From assembly GCF_016741855.1 (NCBI RefSeq), contig NZ_JAERRH010000024.1:1-64000 (forward strand): a stretch of DNA of 64,000 nt, in the 5' to 3' direction. The notes under the pieces were generated by a model that was given only the letters and a program-made list of their open reading frames with translations, was not told the origin of the DNA and searched no databases. This DNA is from Streptomyces musisoli (GTDB lineage Bacteria > Actinomycetota > Actinomycetes > Streptomycetales > Streptomycetaceae). The stretch's first letter is position 1. Each line of letters opens with the position of its first letter. Shown one piece after another: positions 1 through 8,516 of this stretch. Both the position numbers and the translations under genes were made by a program.

Positions 1-20
1 TGGGACTGACTCCTTAAGGG
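1..20 (-). promoter_or_regulatory. Ribosome binding site of a gene just outside the window (probably ilvC)
   Basis: Read on the minus strand, the last bases after ilvN contain AAGGAG followed by nine bases up to the window edge. This is the right distance for a start codon just outside. Streptomyces ilvB and ilvN are normally followed by ilvC (ketol-acid reductoisomerase), so an ilvC gene is the likely next gene. The gene itself is not visible. Confidence 0.35.
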
Positions 21-47
21 TGGTGGGTAACGGGGTGGTCCGAAGAC

Positions 48-611
48 TCAGGCGGTCTGTGCGGGGCGGGCCGCGGCCGAGGTGATGCGCAGCGTGCGGG
101 TCTCGCGGGCGCCTCGTTCCGTCAGGGAGCGGGAGCCGCGGCCGATGGCGATCGCGCCGGACTGGACCAGCTCCTTGATGCCGAACTGCGCCAGCATCCG
201 CAGCATCGCGTCGAGCTTGTCGCCGGCGCCGGTGGCCTCCAGGGTCACCGCCTCCGGGGCCACGTCGACGGTGCGGGCGCGGAACAGCTCGGCGATCTCC
301 AGGACCTGCGAGCGGGTGGTGTTGTCGGCGCGGACCTTCACGAGGACGAGTTCGCGCTGGACCGCGTCCGCGGCCTCCAGCTCGACGACCTTCAGGACGT
401 TGACGAGCTTGTTGAGCTGCTTGGTGACCTGCTCCAGGGAGAGTTCGTCGTCGACGCGGACGACGATCGTGACGCGGGAGAGGTCCGGGTGCTCGGTGGT
501 GCCCACGGCGAGCGAGTCGATGTTGAAGCCGCGACGGGAGAACAGGGCGGCGATCCGGGCCAGGATGCCGGGGGTGTTCTCGACCAGGACGGAGAGCGTG
601 TGCTGGGACAT
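48..611 (-). CDS. ilvN: Acetolactate synthase small (regulatory) subunit
   Basis: A 187-aa regulatory subunit of acetolactate synthase, which makes 2-acetolactate for valine and leucine (2-aceto-2-hydroxybutyrate for isoleucine). Residues 4-75 form an ACT domain beginning HTLSVLVENTPGILARIAAL, which binds feedback valine in this family; the C-terminal half is the usual IlvN dimer region. Length is normal. It lies 14 bp after ilvB, so the two are surely cotranscribed. Four downstream NRPS modules look valine-specific, so this could be a valine supply for the peptide. It could equally be the chromosomal ilvBN(C) operon lying at the edge of the cluster; the sequence does not decide between these. 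Confidence 0.93.
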   Translation of the reverse strand: MSQHTLSVLVENTPGILARIAALFSRRGFNIDSLAVGTTEHPDLSRVTIVVRVDDELSLEQVTKQLNKLVNVLKVVELEAADAVQRELVLVKVRADNTTRSQVLEIAELFRARTVDVAPEAVTLEATGAGDKLDAMLRMLAQFGIKELVQSGAIAIGRGSRSLTERGARETRTLRITSAAARPAQTA

Positions 612-625
612 GTCGGAGGGTCCTC

Positions 626-2479
626 TCAGTCGTCCGCGGCGTCGCCGAAGTCGGGACGCACGTCACGGGCGGCCATGATGTCGTCGTTGGAAGTGCCGGC
701 CGGGACCATCGGCCACACCATCGCGTCCTCGTGGACGATGAAGTCCACCACCACCGGACGGTCGGTGACCGAGTTGGCCTTGTCGATGACCGCGTCCAGT
801 TCGTCCGGGGACTCGCAGCGCAGGCCCACGCAGCCCATCGCCTCGGCGAGGTGGACGAAGTCCGGGACTCGCGTGCCCCGGTTGGCCGCGGAGCCCACGC
901 CCCGGGTGGAGCCGGTCGCGGCGTTGGTCGCGCCGTCGTGCAGCACGGTGTTGGAGAACCGGGCGCCGTAGAAGAGGTTCTGCCACTGGCGGACCATGCC
1001 GAGGGCGCCGTTGTTGATGACGGCGACCTTGATCGGGATGTTGTTCAGCGCGCAGGTGACCAGTTCCTGGTTGGTCATCTGGAAGCAGCCGTCGCCGTCG
1101 ATCGCCCACACCGTGCGGTCGGGCCGGCTGGCCTTGGCGCCCATCGCGGCCGGGACCGCGTAGCCCATCGTTCCGGCGCCGCCGGAGTTGAACCAGGTGC
1201 CCGGCTCGTCGTGCGGCAGGAACTGCGCCGCCCACATCTGGTGCTGCCCGACCCCGGAGGCGAAGAGGGTCCCCTCGGGCGCGAGCCGGCCGATGCGTTC
1301 GATGACCAGCTGCGGGGAGAGCGTGCCGTCGGCGGGCAGGTCGTAACCGCGGGGGTAGGTGTCCCGCCAGCGGTTCAGGTCCCGCCACCAGGCGTCGTGG
1401 TCGCCGGCCCCGCCCGCCTCCCGGACGGCGGCCGCCAGCGCGCCGATCACCTCGCGGGCGTCGCCGACGATCGGCACGTCCGCGTAGCGGTTCTTGGAGA
1501 TCTCCGCCGGGTCGATGTCGGCGTGCACGACCTTGGCGTGCGGGGCGAAGGTGTCCAGCCTTCCGGTGACCCGGTCGTCGAAGCGGGCGCCGAGGGCGAC
1601 GATCAGGTCCGCCTTCTGGAGGGCCGCCACGGCGGACACGTCACCGTGCATGCCGGGCATGCCCATGTGCTGCGGATGGCTCCCGGGGAAGGCGCCGAGC
1701 GCCATCAGCGTGGTCACCACGGGCACGCGGGTCAGTTCGGCGAGGTCGCGCAGTTCGGCGGTCGCCCCGGCCTTGAGGACACCGCCGCCGACGTACAGGA
1801 CGGGGCGTTCGGACGAGGTGATCAGCCGTGCCGCCTCGCGGATCTGCCGCGGGTGCGGGCGGGTCTTCGGGCGGTAGCCCCGCAGGTGTGCCGCCCCGGG
1901 CCAGACGAAGGTGGTCCGCGCCTGGAGGGCGTCCTTGGTGATGTCGACCAGGACCGGTCCGGGGCGGCCGGTCGAGGCCAGGTGGAACGCCTCGGCGATC
2001 GTCCTGGGGATGTCCTCGGCGTCGGTGACCAGGAAGTTGTGCTTGGTGATCGGCATGGTGATGCCGACGATGTCCGCCTCCTGGAAGGCGTCCGTGCCGA
2101 TCGCCTTCGACGACACCTGGCCCGTGATCGCCACCAGCGGCACGGAGTCCATGTGGGCGTCGGCGATCGGCGTCACGAGGTTCGTCGCGCCCGGCCCGGA
2201 GGTCGCGATGCAGACACCGACCTTGCCGGTGGCCTGCGCGTAGCCGGTGGCCGCGTGGCCGGCGCCCTGCTCGTGCCGGACCAGGACGTGGCGGATCCTC
2301 GCCGAGTCCATCATCGGGTCGTACGCCGGGAGGATCGCGCCGCCGGGGATCCCGAAGACGGTGTCCGCGCCCGCCTCTTCGAGGGAGCGGATCAGGGACT
2401 GGGCGCCGGTCACGGTCTCGTCGGCGGCGCGCATCCGTGGCAGGCGGGCCGCGGGGGCCTCTTGCACAGTGTTCGGCAT
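626..2479 (-). CDS. ilvB: Acetolactate synthase large (catalytic) subunit
   Basis: A 617-aa thiamine-diphosphate enzyme that condenses two pyruvates to acetolactate, the first committed step to valine. The N-terminal PYR domain has the GIPGGAILPAYD segment and the catalytic glutamate in RHEQGAGHAA. The central FAD domain has GARFDDRVTGRL. The C-terminal PP domain has the metal/ThDP motif GDGCFQMTNQEL followed by NNGALGMVRQWQ. The first ~25 residues are a variable leader; an internal start at MRAADETV is possible. It follows the phosphopantetheinyl transferase gene by 54 bp on the same strand, so the NRPS support operon may read through into it. That position suggests a valine supply role, but a housekeeping origin cannot be excluded. 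Confidence 0.95.
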   Translation of the reverse strand: MPNTVQEAPAARLPRMRAADETVTGAQSLIRSLEEAGADTVFGIPGGAILPAYDPMMDSARIRHVLVRHEQGAGHAATGYAQATGKVGVCIATSGPGATNLVTPIADAHMDSVPLVAITGQVSSKAIGTDAFQEADIVGITMPITKHNFLVTDAEDIPRTIAEAFHLASTGRPGPVLVDITKDALQARTTFVWPGAAHLRGYRPKTRPHPRQIREAARLITSSERPVLYVGGGVLKAGATAELRDLAELTRVPVVTTLMALGAFPGSHPQHMGMPGMHGDVSAVAALQKADLIVALGARFDDRVTGRLDTFAPHAKVVHADIDPAEISKNRYADVPIVGDAREVIGALAAAVREAGGAGDHDAWWRDLNRWRDTYPRGYDLPADGTLSPQLVIERIGRLAPEGTLFASGVGQHQMWAAQFLPHDEPGTWFNSGGAGTMGYAVPAAMGAKASRPDRTVWAIDGDGCFQMTNQELVTCALNNIPIKVAVINNGALGMVRQWQNLFYGARFSNTVLHDGATNAATGSTRGVGSAANRGTRVPDFVHLAEAMGCVGLRCESPDELDAVIDKANSVTDRPVVVDFIVHEDAMVWPMVPAGTSNDDIMAARDVRPDFGDAADD

Positions 2480-2533
2480 GGTCGGTTCCCAAGGTTCGTA
2501 GGGGTGGGTGAGTGGTCCTGAAGGTGTGTGGAG

Positions 2534-3322
2534 TCAGATCGAGGTCCCTCCCGTCAGGCGTACGGGCGGGGCGGCGCGGACCAGGTCGGCGGCCTGCGGG
2601 CCGTAGAGCCGGGTGACGGTCGGGCCGGTGACGGTGAGTTCGCCGCGTACCGCCACCGCCGCCGCGTAGCCCCGGTCCACCGGCACGTCCAGCAGGGTCC
2701 AGCCGGACGGCGGGTAGGGCCCGCCCGGCGCCCCCGAGCCGACGTAGTCGAGGGACGGATCGCGTCCCAGTCCGGAGCCGAGGCCCTTGAGGTAGGCCTC
2801 CTTGCGGGTCCACAGTCTGGCCAGCGCGCGGGGCCGCAACGCCGGTTCGAGTGCGGCCAGTTCCTCCTGCTCGGCCACGTGCAGCATCGACGCCAGTTCG
2901 GCGGAGGCCGTCTGGTCCGACACCAGGTCCACGTCGACGCCGATCGGCGCCGCGGCCGTACCGACGAGGGCGAGGTCGCCTCGGTGGGAGAGCGAGAAGA
3001 ACAGGTCGTCGCGGCCCGTGCCGAGCACGGTGGGCCTCCCGTGCGGGCCGCCGCAGCAGGGGCAGGTGTCCCGGCCGAAGTGGATCTCCTCGGGGCGGAG
3101 GCGCAGGTACGACCCGAGCAGCCGGCGGAGTGCGACATGCGCGGCCGTGAACCGGGTGCGGTCGGCCGCGTGCATGAGGGCGGCGGCGCGGCGGCGTTCC
3201 GTCGCGTCGAGCACCGCCTCGTCCAGGATGCCGGTGGCGACATCCGAGACCCTCAGGAGCCAGAGGTCGAGTGAGCCGGGGGGTGGCAGCTCACGGGCGA
3301 CCCACGGCAGTGTTCCTTCCAC
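2534..3322 (-). CDS. Sfp-type 4'-phosphopantetheinyl transferase
   Basis: It transfers phosphopantetheine from CoA to the active-site serine of carrier domains, so it would activate the T domains and the ACP of this locus. The magnesium-binding motif is GVDVDLVS and the second family motif is WTRKEAYLKGLG; the latter (WxxKEAxxK) is complete. Upstream CPCCGGPHGRP is a small Cys-rich loop often seen in actinomycete members. I chose the GTG at 3322 (262 aa, starting VEGTLPWVARELPP) because AGGAGAG lies seven bases upstream. A longer GTG start at 3373 would overlap the MFS gene and add residues with no domain. A dedicated enzyme in the cluster is common for large NRPS loci. Confidence 0.93.
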   Translation of the reverse strand: MEGTLPWVARELPPPGSLDLWLLRVSDVATGILDEAVLDATERRRAAALMHAADRTRFTAAHVALRRLLGSYLRLRPEEIHFGRDTCPCCGGPHGRPTVLGTGRDDLFFSLSHRGDLALVGTAAAPIGVDVDLVSDQTASAELASMLHVAEQEELAALEPALRPRALARLWTRKEAYLKGLGSGLGRDPSLDYVGSGAPGGPYPPSGWTLLDVPVDRGYAAAVAVRGELTVTGPTVTRLYGPQAADLVRAAPPVRLTGGTSI

Positions 3323-3362
3323 GGGGTCTCTCCTGTTCGTACTCGAAGGAGCCGACCGGGCG

Positions 3363-4649
3363 TCATGATCCACCGGGCGCGGCGGGCAGGTCGCGCCTGC
3401 CGCGCAGGGGCCCGATCAGCAGCAACAGGGGGCTGACCGCGAGACCGGCGGTCAGCAGCCACAGCGTCGGCCGCAGCCCGAGCGCCGTGCCGAGCACGCC
3501 GCCGAGCAGGGAACCGAACGGAATGGCGCCGAAGTTCGCCACCGAGATGCAGGCCGTGATGCGGCCGAGCAGGTGTGGCGGACAGTACCGCTGGCGGAAC
3601 GCGCCCTGGATCACATTGGCGAGCACCACCCCGAGGGCGAGGAGCGCGCTGCCGGCCACGAGTGCGGCCAGCATCGGTCCTTTCCCCGCCATCGGGATCA
3701 GCAGTGCGAAGGGGGCCGTGGCGGCGGTGGCCACCAGCAGCCCGCGTGCGGTGCCCCAGCGGGCGGTCACCCGCTTCGCACCGGCCGCGCCGAGGATCCC
3801 GCCGATGCTGCTGGAGGCCAGCAGCCAGCCGGTCGCGCCCTCCGGCACGCCGAGCTGACGGATCACGAACACGGGCAGGATCGCCTGGTAGGCCGTCAGG
3901 AGCAGATTGGTGACGGTGCCGTAGGCGGTCAGCACACGCAGGTACGGGTCGCGCACGGTGTGCTGGAGGCCCTCGCGGATGTCCCGGCGCAGCGGGGTGC
4001 GCTCGTGGGAGGGCTCGGGCAGGGGCTCCCGGCTGCGGATGCCGAGCAGGCACAGCGCCGAGAAGAGGAAGGTGCCGGCGTTCACCAGCAGGCCGGAGAC
4101 CGCGCCGAAGCCCTGGGCGAGCAGACCGCCGCCGCCCAGGCCGGCCACCTGGGCGACCGACTCGCTGCCCTGGAGCCTGGCGTTGGCGTCCTGGAGCTGG
4201 TCCCGGTCCACGATGGACGGCACGTACACCTTGTACGAGATCCCGAAGAACACCGCGGCCAGGCCGTTGAGCAGCGCCACCACCAGCAGATGGGTCATGG
4301 TGAGCACTCCGAGCCACGCGGCCGCCGGCACGCTGGCGAGCAGCAGCACCGAGGAGAAGTTGCACACCAGCATCAGCGGGCGCCGGCGCATCCGGTCCAC
4401 CCAGGCGCCGGCCGGCAGGCCGATCAGCAGCCAGGGCAGCCAGGGCGCGGCGGCCAGCACACTCACGCTGAGCGTGCTGGCGTTCAGGGTGACCACGGCG
4501 ACCAGGGGCATGGCCACCGTGGTGATGTTGATGCCGACCCGGTTGGTGGTCTCGCCGAGCCAGAGGAGACGGAAGTCGCGGTGGCGGGAGAGGGGAGGGC
4601 GCGGCGGGACGGGGGCCGGTGCCGTGCGGACAAAGACGTCTTCGCTCAT
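3363..4649 (-). CDS. MFS exporter (EntS/MFS_3-like)
   Basis: A 428-aa membrane transporter of the major facilitator superfamily with about 12 hydrophobic segments and a central polar loop (RSREPLPEPSHERTPLRRDI). The typical loop after helix 2, GAWVDRMRRRPLM, is present. The N-terminus SRHRDFRLLWLGETTNRVG is typical of the group that includes siderophore and small-peptide exporters. Its ATG overlaps the stop of the lyase gene by four bases, so translation is coupled. The likely job is export of one cluster product and self-protection. A second, unrelated MFS gene precedes the plus-strand assembly line, so each half of the locus has its own exporter. Confidence 0.88.
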   Translation of the reverse strand: MSEDVFVRTAPAPVPPRPPLSRHRDFRLLWLGETTNRVGINITTVAMPLVAVVTLNASTLSVSVLAAAPWLPWLLIGLPAGAWVDRMRRRPLMLVCNFSSVLLLASVPAAAWLGVLTMTHLLVVALLNGLAAVFFGISYKVYVPSIVDRDQLQDANARLQGSESVAQVAGLGGGGLLAQGFGAVSGLLVNAGTFLFSALCLLGIRSREPLPEPSHERTPLRRDIREGLQHTVRDPYLRVLTAYGTVTNLLLTAYQAILPVFVIRQLGVPEGATGWLLASSSIGGILGAAGAKRVTARWGTARGLLVATAATAPFALLIPMAGKGPMLAALVAGSALLALGVVLANVIQGAFRQRYCPPHLLGRITACISVANFGAIPFGSLLGGVLGTALGLRPTLWLLTAGLAVSPLLLLIGPLRGRRDLPAAPGGS

Positions 4650-6100
4650 GCCCGCACCGCCTTCCGTACGGCGTCGCCCAGCAGTTCCTCGGCGTCCGAC
4701 CAGCGGCCGCGGCGCGCGGCGGACTCGGCGCGGTGGGCGGCCAGCTGACGGTGGAGGGGCGGGAGCCCGTCGGCCCCCGGGCCGCCGCCGTGGACGCAGG
4801 CGGCGGCCACGCGGTCGGGGGCCAGGTCGTTCTCGAAGCCGGCCGTCTCCTCCAGCGAGCGGCCCGAGCCGAGGGCGGCCAGCACGGTCTCGCCGACCTT
4901 GTGGTGCGCGGCGCGGAACGGCATGCCGTCCGCGACCAGGCGTTCCGCGAGGTACGTCGCCGCGGTGAACCCCTCCCGGGCGCGCTCGGTCATGCGCTCG
5001 GGCCGCGGCTCGATGCCGGCGACGACCAGCCGCAGCAGCGTCACCGCGTCGGTCGTGTCGCTCAGGCCCGGCCACAGATGGCGCATGGCCTCGGTGCCGA
5101 CGGCGATGGCGTTGGTGTAGCCGGCGGTGGTCATCGCCGAGGCCGCGCTCGTGAAGGCGCCCAGGCTCGCGGTGGAGCGGCCCTGGATGTGCTCCAGCAG
5201 GAAGGGGTTGCGCTTCTGCGGCATCATCGAACTGGAGCCGACCAGTGTGTCGGCGACCCGCAGCAGCGCCGCCTCCTCCGAGGTCCACACGCTCAGGTCG
5301 CGGGCGACCCGGGCCAGGGTGACGCCGAGCGTCGCGGAGGCGGAGAGGAGACTCAGCGCGAAGTCCCTGGAGGCGACGGCGTCCACTGAGTTGGGGACGG
5401 CCCCGGTGAAGCCGAGGAGCAGGGCCGTGCGTTCGGGGTCGACGGGGACCGACGTGCCGCCGATCGCGCCGGCGCCGAGCGGATTGACGTCCAGCTGGCG
5501 GCCCGCGTCGAGGAGCTGGCCGTAGGCACGCAGCACCGCGCCCGCGACGCCCGCCAGATAGTGGCCGTAGGTGATCGGCACGGCGGGCTGGCCGTGCGTG
5601 TACGCCGGCATGGTGACGTCCGCGTACCGGTCGGCCTGCGCGAGGAGTACGGCGGCGAGCCGGTCCACGGCGTCCAGCAGGCCGAGGTAGGGGGTGCGGG
5701 CCTTCAGCCGGGCGGTCGTGGCGTTCAGGTCGTTGCGGGAGCGGCCGGTGTGCAGGATGCCGCCGGTCTCGTCGCCCAGCTGCTCGATGAGCCAGCCCTC
5801 GTAGGCCAGGTACACCCCGCGTGGCATCGGGCGTCCGCGCACCGGGGCGAAGTCGGCGGCGCGCAGTTCCTCCACGGCCCGCAGCAGGGCGGCGGCCCGG
5901 CCGGGGTCCACGGCACCGCGTTCGGTGAGCATGACCAGGTGGGCGCGGTCCACCTGGCTGATCCGGCGCAGCTCACCGCCCAGCGGATCCGCCGCGTCCG
6001 CGGACACGCGCTGGTCGTAGACGATGGCGTGGGCCTCGGGATCCAGCGCCGAAGTGAGCCGGCCGGTGTGGACGCCGTCGCGCGCGGGGGCGGTGGTCAT
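4646..6100 (-). CDS. Argininosuccinate lyase-like enzyme (fumarase/aspartase fold)
   Basis: A 484-aa member of the argininosuccinate/adenylosuccinate lyase family, which eliminates fumarate from an N-substituted aspartate. The family signature GSSMMPQKRNPFLLEHIQG is intact, and the substrate segments TGRSRNDLNATTARL and YTHGQPAVPITYGHY are present. There are no other arginine-biosynthesis genes nearby except an aberrant carbamoyltransferase 27 kb away. Next to a threonine-kinase-like and a cysteine-synthase-like gene, the better reading is release of a beta-amino group from an aspartyl adduct, giving 2,3-diaminobutyrate. From memory, similar gene sets were proposed for diaminobutyrate in friulimicin and pacidamycin loci. 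Start chosen at the ATG at 6100 with AGGACC upstream; an upstream ATG at 6142 is less likely. Confidence 0.85.
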   Translation of the reverse strand: MTTAPARDGVHTGRLTSALDPEAHAIVYDQRVSADAADPLGGELRRISQVDRAHLVMLTERGAVDPGRAAALLRAVEELRAADFAPVRGRPMPRGVYLAYEGWLIEQLGDETGGILHTGRSRNDLNATTARLKARTPYLGLLDAVDRLAAVLLAQADRYADVTMPAYTHGQPAVPITYGHYLAGVAGAVLRAYGQLLDAGRQLDVNPLGAGAIGGTSVPVDPERTALLLGFTGAVPNSVDAVASRDFALSLLSASATLGVTLARVARDLSVWTSEEAALLRVADTLVGSSSMMPQKRNPFLLEHIQGRSTASLGAFTSAASAMTTAGYTNAIAVGTEAMRHLWPGLSDTTDAVTLLRLVVAGIEPRPERMTERAREGFTAATYLAERLVADGMPFRAAHHKVGETVLAALGSGRSLEETAGFENDLAPDRVAAACVHGGGPGADGLPPLHRQLAAHRAESAARRGRWSDAEELLGDAVRKAVRA

Positions 6101-6215
6101 GAGAGGTCCTCGGGGGTGGGGAGCGGCCGGAGTCCCCGGCACCCGGAGGGGCGCGGGGAGGGGGTGCCGGGCCGGCGCCGAGCGGCGGTCGTGCCCCGGC
6201 GGATCCGTACGGCGG

Positions 6216-7469
6216 TCATGTCAGCGCCTCCTGCCGGTCCAGGGGCGTGGCGGCGATCGCCCCCGCGAGGGCGGCAACGCCCCGGTCCGCGGCGCCGGCC
6301 GCCTCGGCCGGATGGTCCGCGACCGCGATGACGTGACCGAGGCGGTCGCGGAAGTCGGTGGCGGGGCCGACCGGTTCGCCGGGGGCGCGGTAGAGGACCG
6401 CTTCGACGACGCCCGGGACGGCACCGGCCCGTGTGAGGCTCACCGTGAGGTCGGGGGCCAGGATGCCGTCGCGGTCGGTGGTCAGGAAGCGGATCGAGGC
6501 GCGTCCGTACAGCGCGCGCTCGGGGTGCGCGGCCCGGCCCAGGGCGGCCAGGACCTGGGCGCGGACCAGGTCGATCCCGCAGGCCCGGCGGACCAGTTCG
6601 GGGATCATGCCTCCGGCCAGCCGCGGGTTGACCTCGATGACCTTGGCGACGGGACCGTCGAGCCGGAGTTCCACGTGGGCCGCGCCCCAGCCGAGGCCGA
6701 GCGCCGTCACGGCCCGTACCGCGGTCTGCCGCAGCTCGCGTTCCAGGCCGGCGGGGAGTGCCGCCGGCACGTCGTGGCCGACCTCGACGAACGCGGGCAG
6801 CGGGCCGACGTGCTTGGTGACGGTCACCACGGCCTCGGTGCCGAACACCTCGACGGAGAACTCGGCGCCGGTCAGGTACTCCTCGACCAGGATCCGCCCG
6901 GGGGTCGCGACCCCGCGCTCGTTCGTGGTGGCGGCCAGCAGGGCGCCCGCGTGCCCGGCGACCTCGTCGAGGTCCGAGCACAGCCGTACGCCCAGGCTGC
7001 CGGAGCCCTGTACCGGTTTGACGACGACGGGCAGCCGGGTCGCCGCCGCCGACACCGCGGCGTCAGCCGTGGACACCACCGCGAAGCCCGGCACGCCCAC
7101 CCCGGCGGCGGCGAGGATCCTCCGCTGCTCGGCCTTGTCCCGGCAGGCCCGCACCGCGTCCGCCGAGGGACCGGGCAGGCCGAGGCGGGACGCCAGCGCG
7201 GCGGCGGCCGGGACGTAGTACTCGGAGCTGGTCAGCACGCCGGCGACCGGGGCCTCGGCGGCCAGCCGGCCGGCCGCCTCCCACAGCCGGTCCGCGTCGG
7301 AGGTGTCGACGACGACGGTCCGCAGCCCGTCCTCGGCCGCGTACGGGTAGCGGGCCGGGTCCTTGCTCAGCAGGACGGGGGTCACGTCGAGTTCGGCGGC
7401 ACGGCGGGCGAACAGCCGTCCGGTGCCGGTCGTGTTGGACTCCACCAGGAGCAGCAGCCGCCCGCTCAC
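6216..7469 (-). CDS. ATP-grasp carboxylate-amine ligase
   Basis: A 417-aa ATP-grasp protein that would activate a carboxylate as acyl phosphate and join it to an amine. Residues 1-100 form the pre-ATP-grasp domain (LLLLVESNTTGTGRLFARR). The ATP-binding core includes PVVVKPVQGSGSLGVRL, the adenine-side segment ILVEEYLTGAEFSVEVF, and the metal-binding end VIEVNPRLAGGMIPELV. The closest described types are L-amino-acid ligases and carnosine-synthase-like proteins. It starts with a GTG overlapping the stop of the PLP enzyme by four bases, so it belongs to the amino-acid supply operon. Its substrate is not evident: it could make a dipeptide, attach an aspartate or other carrier group to diaminobutyrate, or act in resistance. 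Confidence 0.85.
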   Translation of the reverse strand: MSGRLLLLVESNTTGTGRLFARRAAELDVTPVLLSKDPARYPYAAEDGLRTVVVDTSDADRLWEAAGRLAAEAPVAGVLTSSEYYVPAAAALASRLGLPGPSADAVRACRDKAEQRRILAAAGVGVPGFAVVSTADAAVSAAATRLPVVVKPVQGSGSLGVRLCSDLDEVAGHAGALLAATTNERGVATPGRILVEEYLTGAEFSVEVFGTEAVVTVTKHVGPLPAFVEVGHDVPAALPAGLERELRQTAVRAVTALGLGWGAAHVELRLDGPVAKVIEVNPRLAGGMIPELVRRACGIDLVRAQVLAALGRAAHPERALYGRASIRFLTTDRDGILAPDLTVSLTRAGAVPGVVEAVLYRAPGEPVGPATDFRDRLGHVIAVADHPAEAAGAADRGVAALAGAIAATPLDRQEALT

Positions 7470-8515
7470 GACGCGATCTCCGGCATCATCACGTCGTCGA
7501 AGCCGCGGCGCGCCCACAGCAGCCGGGACCAGACCGGCGGGGCGTCCAGGGGGTGCCCGACGGTGACGGGGGCGCCGCCGGGTGCGGGCGCCGGGTCGAT
7601 GCCCTGCTCGCGCAGCCAGGCGTCGTTGTAGACGGTCGACTGGTAGCGGTAGCCCTCGTCGGGCAGCACCATCACGACCGTGCTGTCGGGGTTCTGCGCC
7701 GCCCACCAGGACGCGACCTGGAAGGACGCGCCGCTGGTCGGTCCCATGAACAGGCCGTGCCTGCGGTACAGCTCGTGGGTCGCGTGGAAGGCCTCGGGGG
7801 CCGTCACCCAGTGCGCCTCGTCGTACGCCGCGTGCCGCACGTTGCCCGGGTGGATGCTGCTGCCCAGGCCGCGCAGGGTGCGCGGGGCGTCGGGGGTGCC
7901 GAAGATGATGCTGCCGTGGGTGTCGACGCCGACCAGGTGCAGCTGCGGGTTGCGGGGCCGCAGGGAGGCGGCGAGCCCGCCCGTCGAGCCGCCCGAACCG
8001 ACCGGCCCGACCAGGCAGTCGACGGTGCCGACGGTCTCGTCGATCAGGTCGGCGACGACGCTGTACGCCCCCGGGTTGTCGGGGTTGTCGTACTGGCCGG
8101 GGACGAACGCGTCGGGCCGCTGCCGGCACAGCTCGGCGACCCGGGCCAGCCGGGCGCCCTGGATGCCTCCGGGCTGGCCGGTGTACTCGACGATCTCCAC
8201 CGTCGTGCCGAGCATTTCCAGGCGGGTGCGCAGTTCCTGGTCGATGGCGGAGTCGCCGACGATGGTCAGCGGGTAGCCGCGCAGCCCGCACACCATGGCC
8301 AGGCCCAGTGCGAAGGTGCCGGAGGAGGTCTCGATGACCGGGGTGCCCGGGGTGAGCACCCCGGCGGCCTCGGCCCGGTCGATGATGAAGCGGGCGGGCA
8401 GCAGCTTCATCAGGCTGAAGGCGGTCGCGTAGAGGTTGTCGCCCACCTTGATGATCCGTGGCAGCTCGGTGGCCTCCACGATCGAGGAGTGAGCCTTGGG
8501 CAGGGTCGTCGTCAT
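7466..8515 (-). CDS. PLP-dependent beta-replacement enzyme (cysteine synthase family)
   Basis: A 349-aa fold-type II PLP enzyme of the cysteine synthase/cystathionine beta-synthase group. The likely Schiff-base lysine lies in ATAFSLMKLLPARFII, the position of SVKDR in CysK. The substrate loop is ETSSGTFALGLAM, unlike the usual TSGNTG, so the substrate probably differs from O-acetylserine. The phosphate-binding glycine loop VGPVGSGGSTGGLA is intact. In this operon I infer beta-replacement of phosphate on O-phosphothreonine by an amino donor such as aspartate, before the lyase releases fumarate. Start at the ATG at 8515; a GTG at 8524 would overlap the kinase gene by eight bases. The stop overlaps the ATP-grasp start. 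Confidence 0.85.
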   Translation of the reverse strand: MTTTLPKAHSSIVEATELPRIIKVGDNLYATAFSLMKLLPARFIIDRAEAAGVLTPGTPVIETSSGTFALGLAMVCGLRGYPLTIVGDSAIDQELRTRLEMLGTTVEIVEYTGQPGGIQGARLARVAELCRQRPDAFVPGQYDNPDNPGAYSVVADLIDETVGTVDCLVGPVGSGGSTGGLAASLRPRNPQLHLVGVDTHGSIIFGTPDAPRTLRGLGSSIHPGNVRHAAYDEAHWVTAPEAFHATHELYRRHGLFMGPTSGASFQVASWWAAQNPDSTVVMVLPDEGYRYQSTVYNDAWLREQGIDPAPAPGGAPVTVGHPLDAPPVWSRLLWARRGFDDVMMPEIAS

Positions 8516-8516
8516 G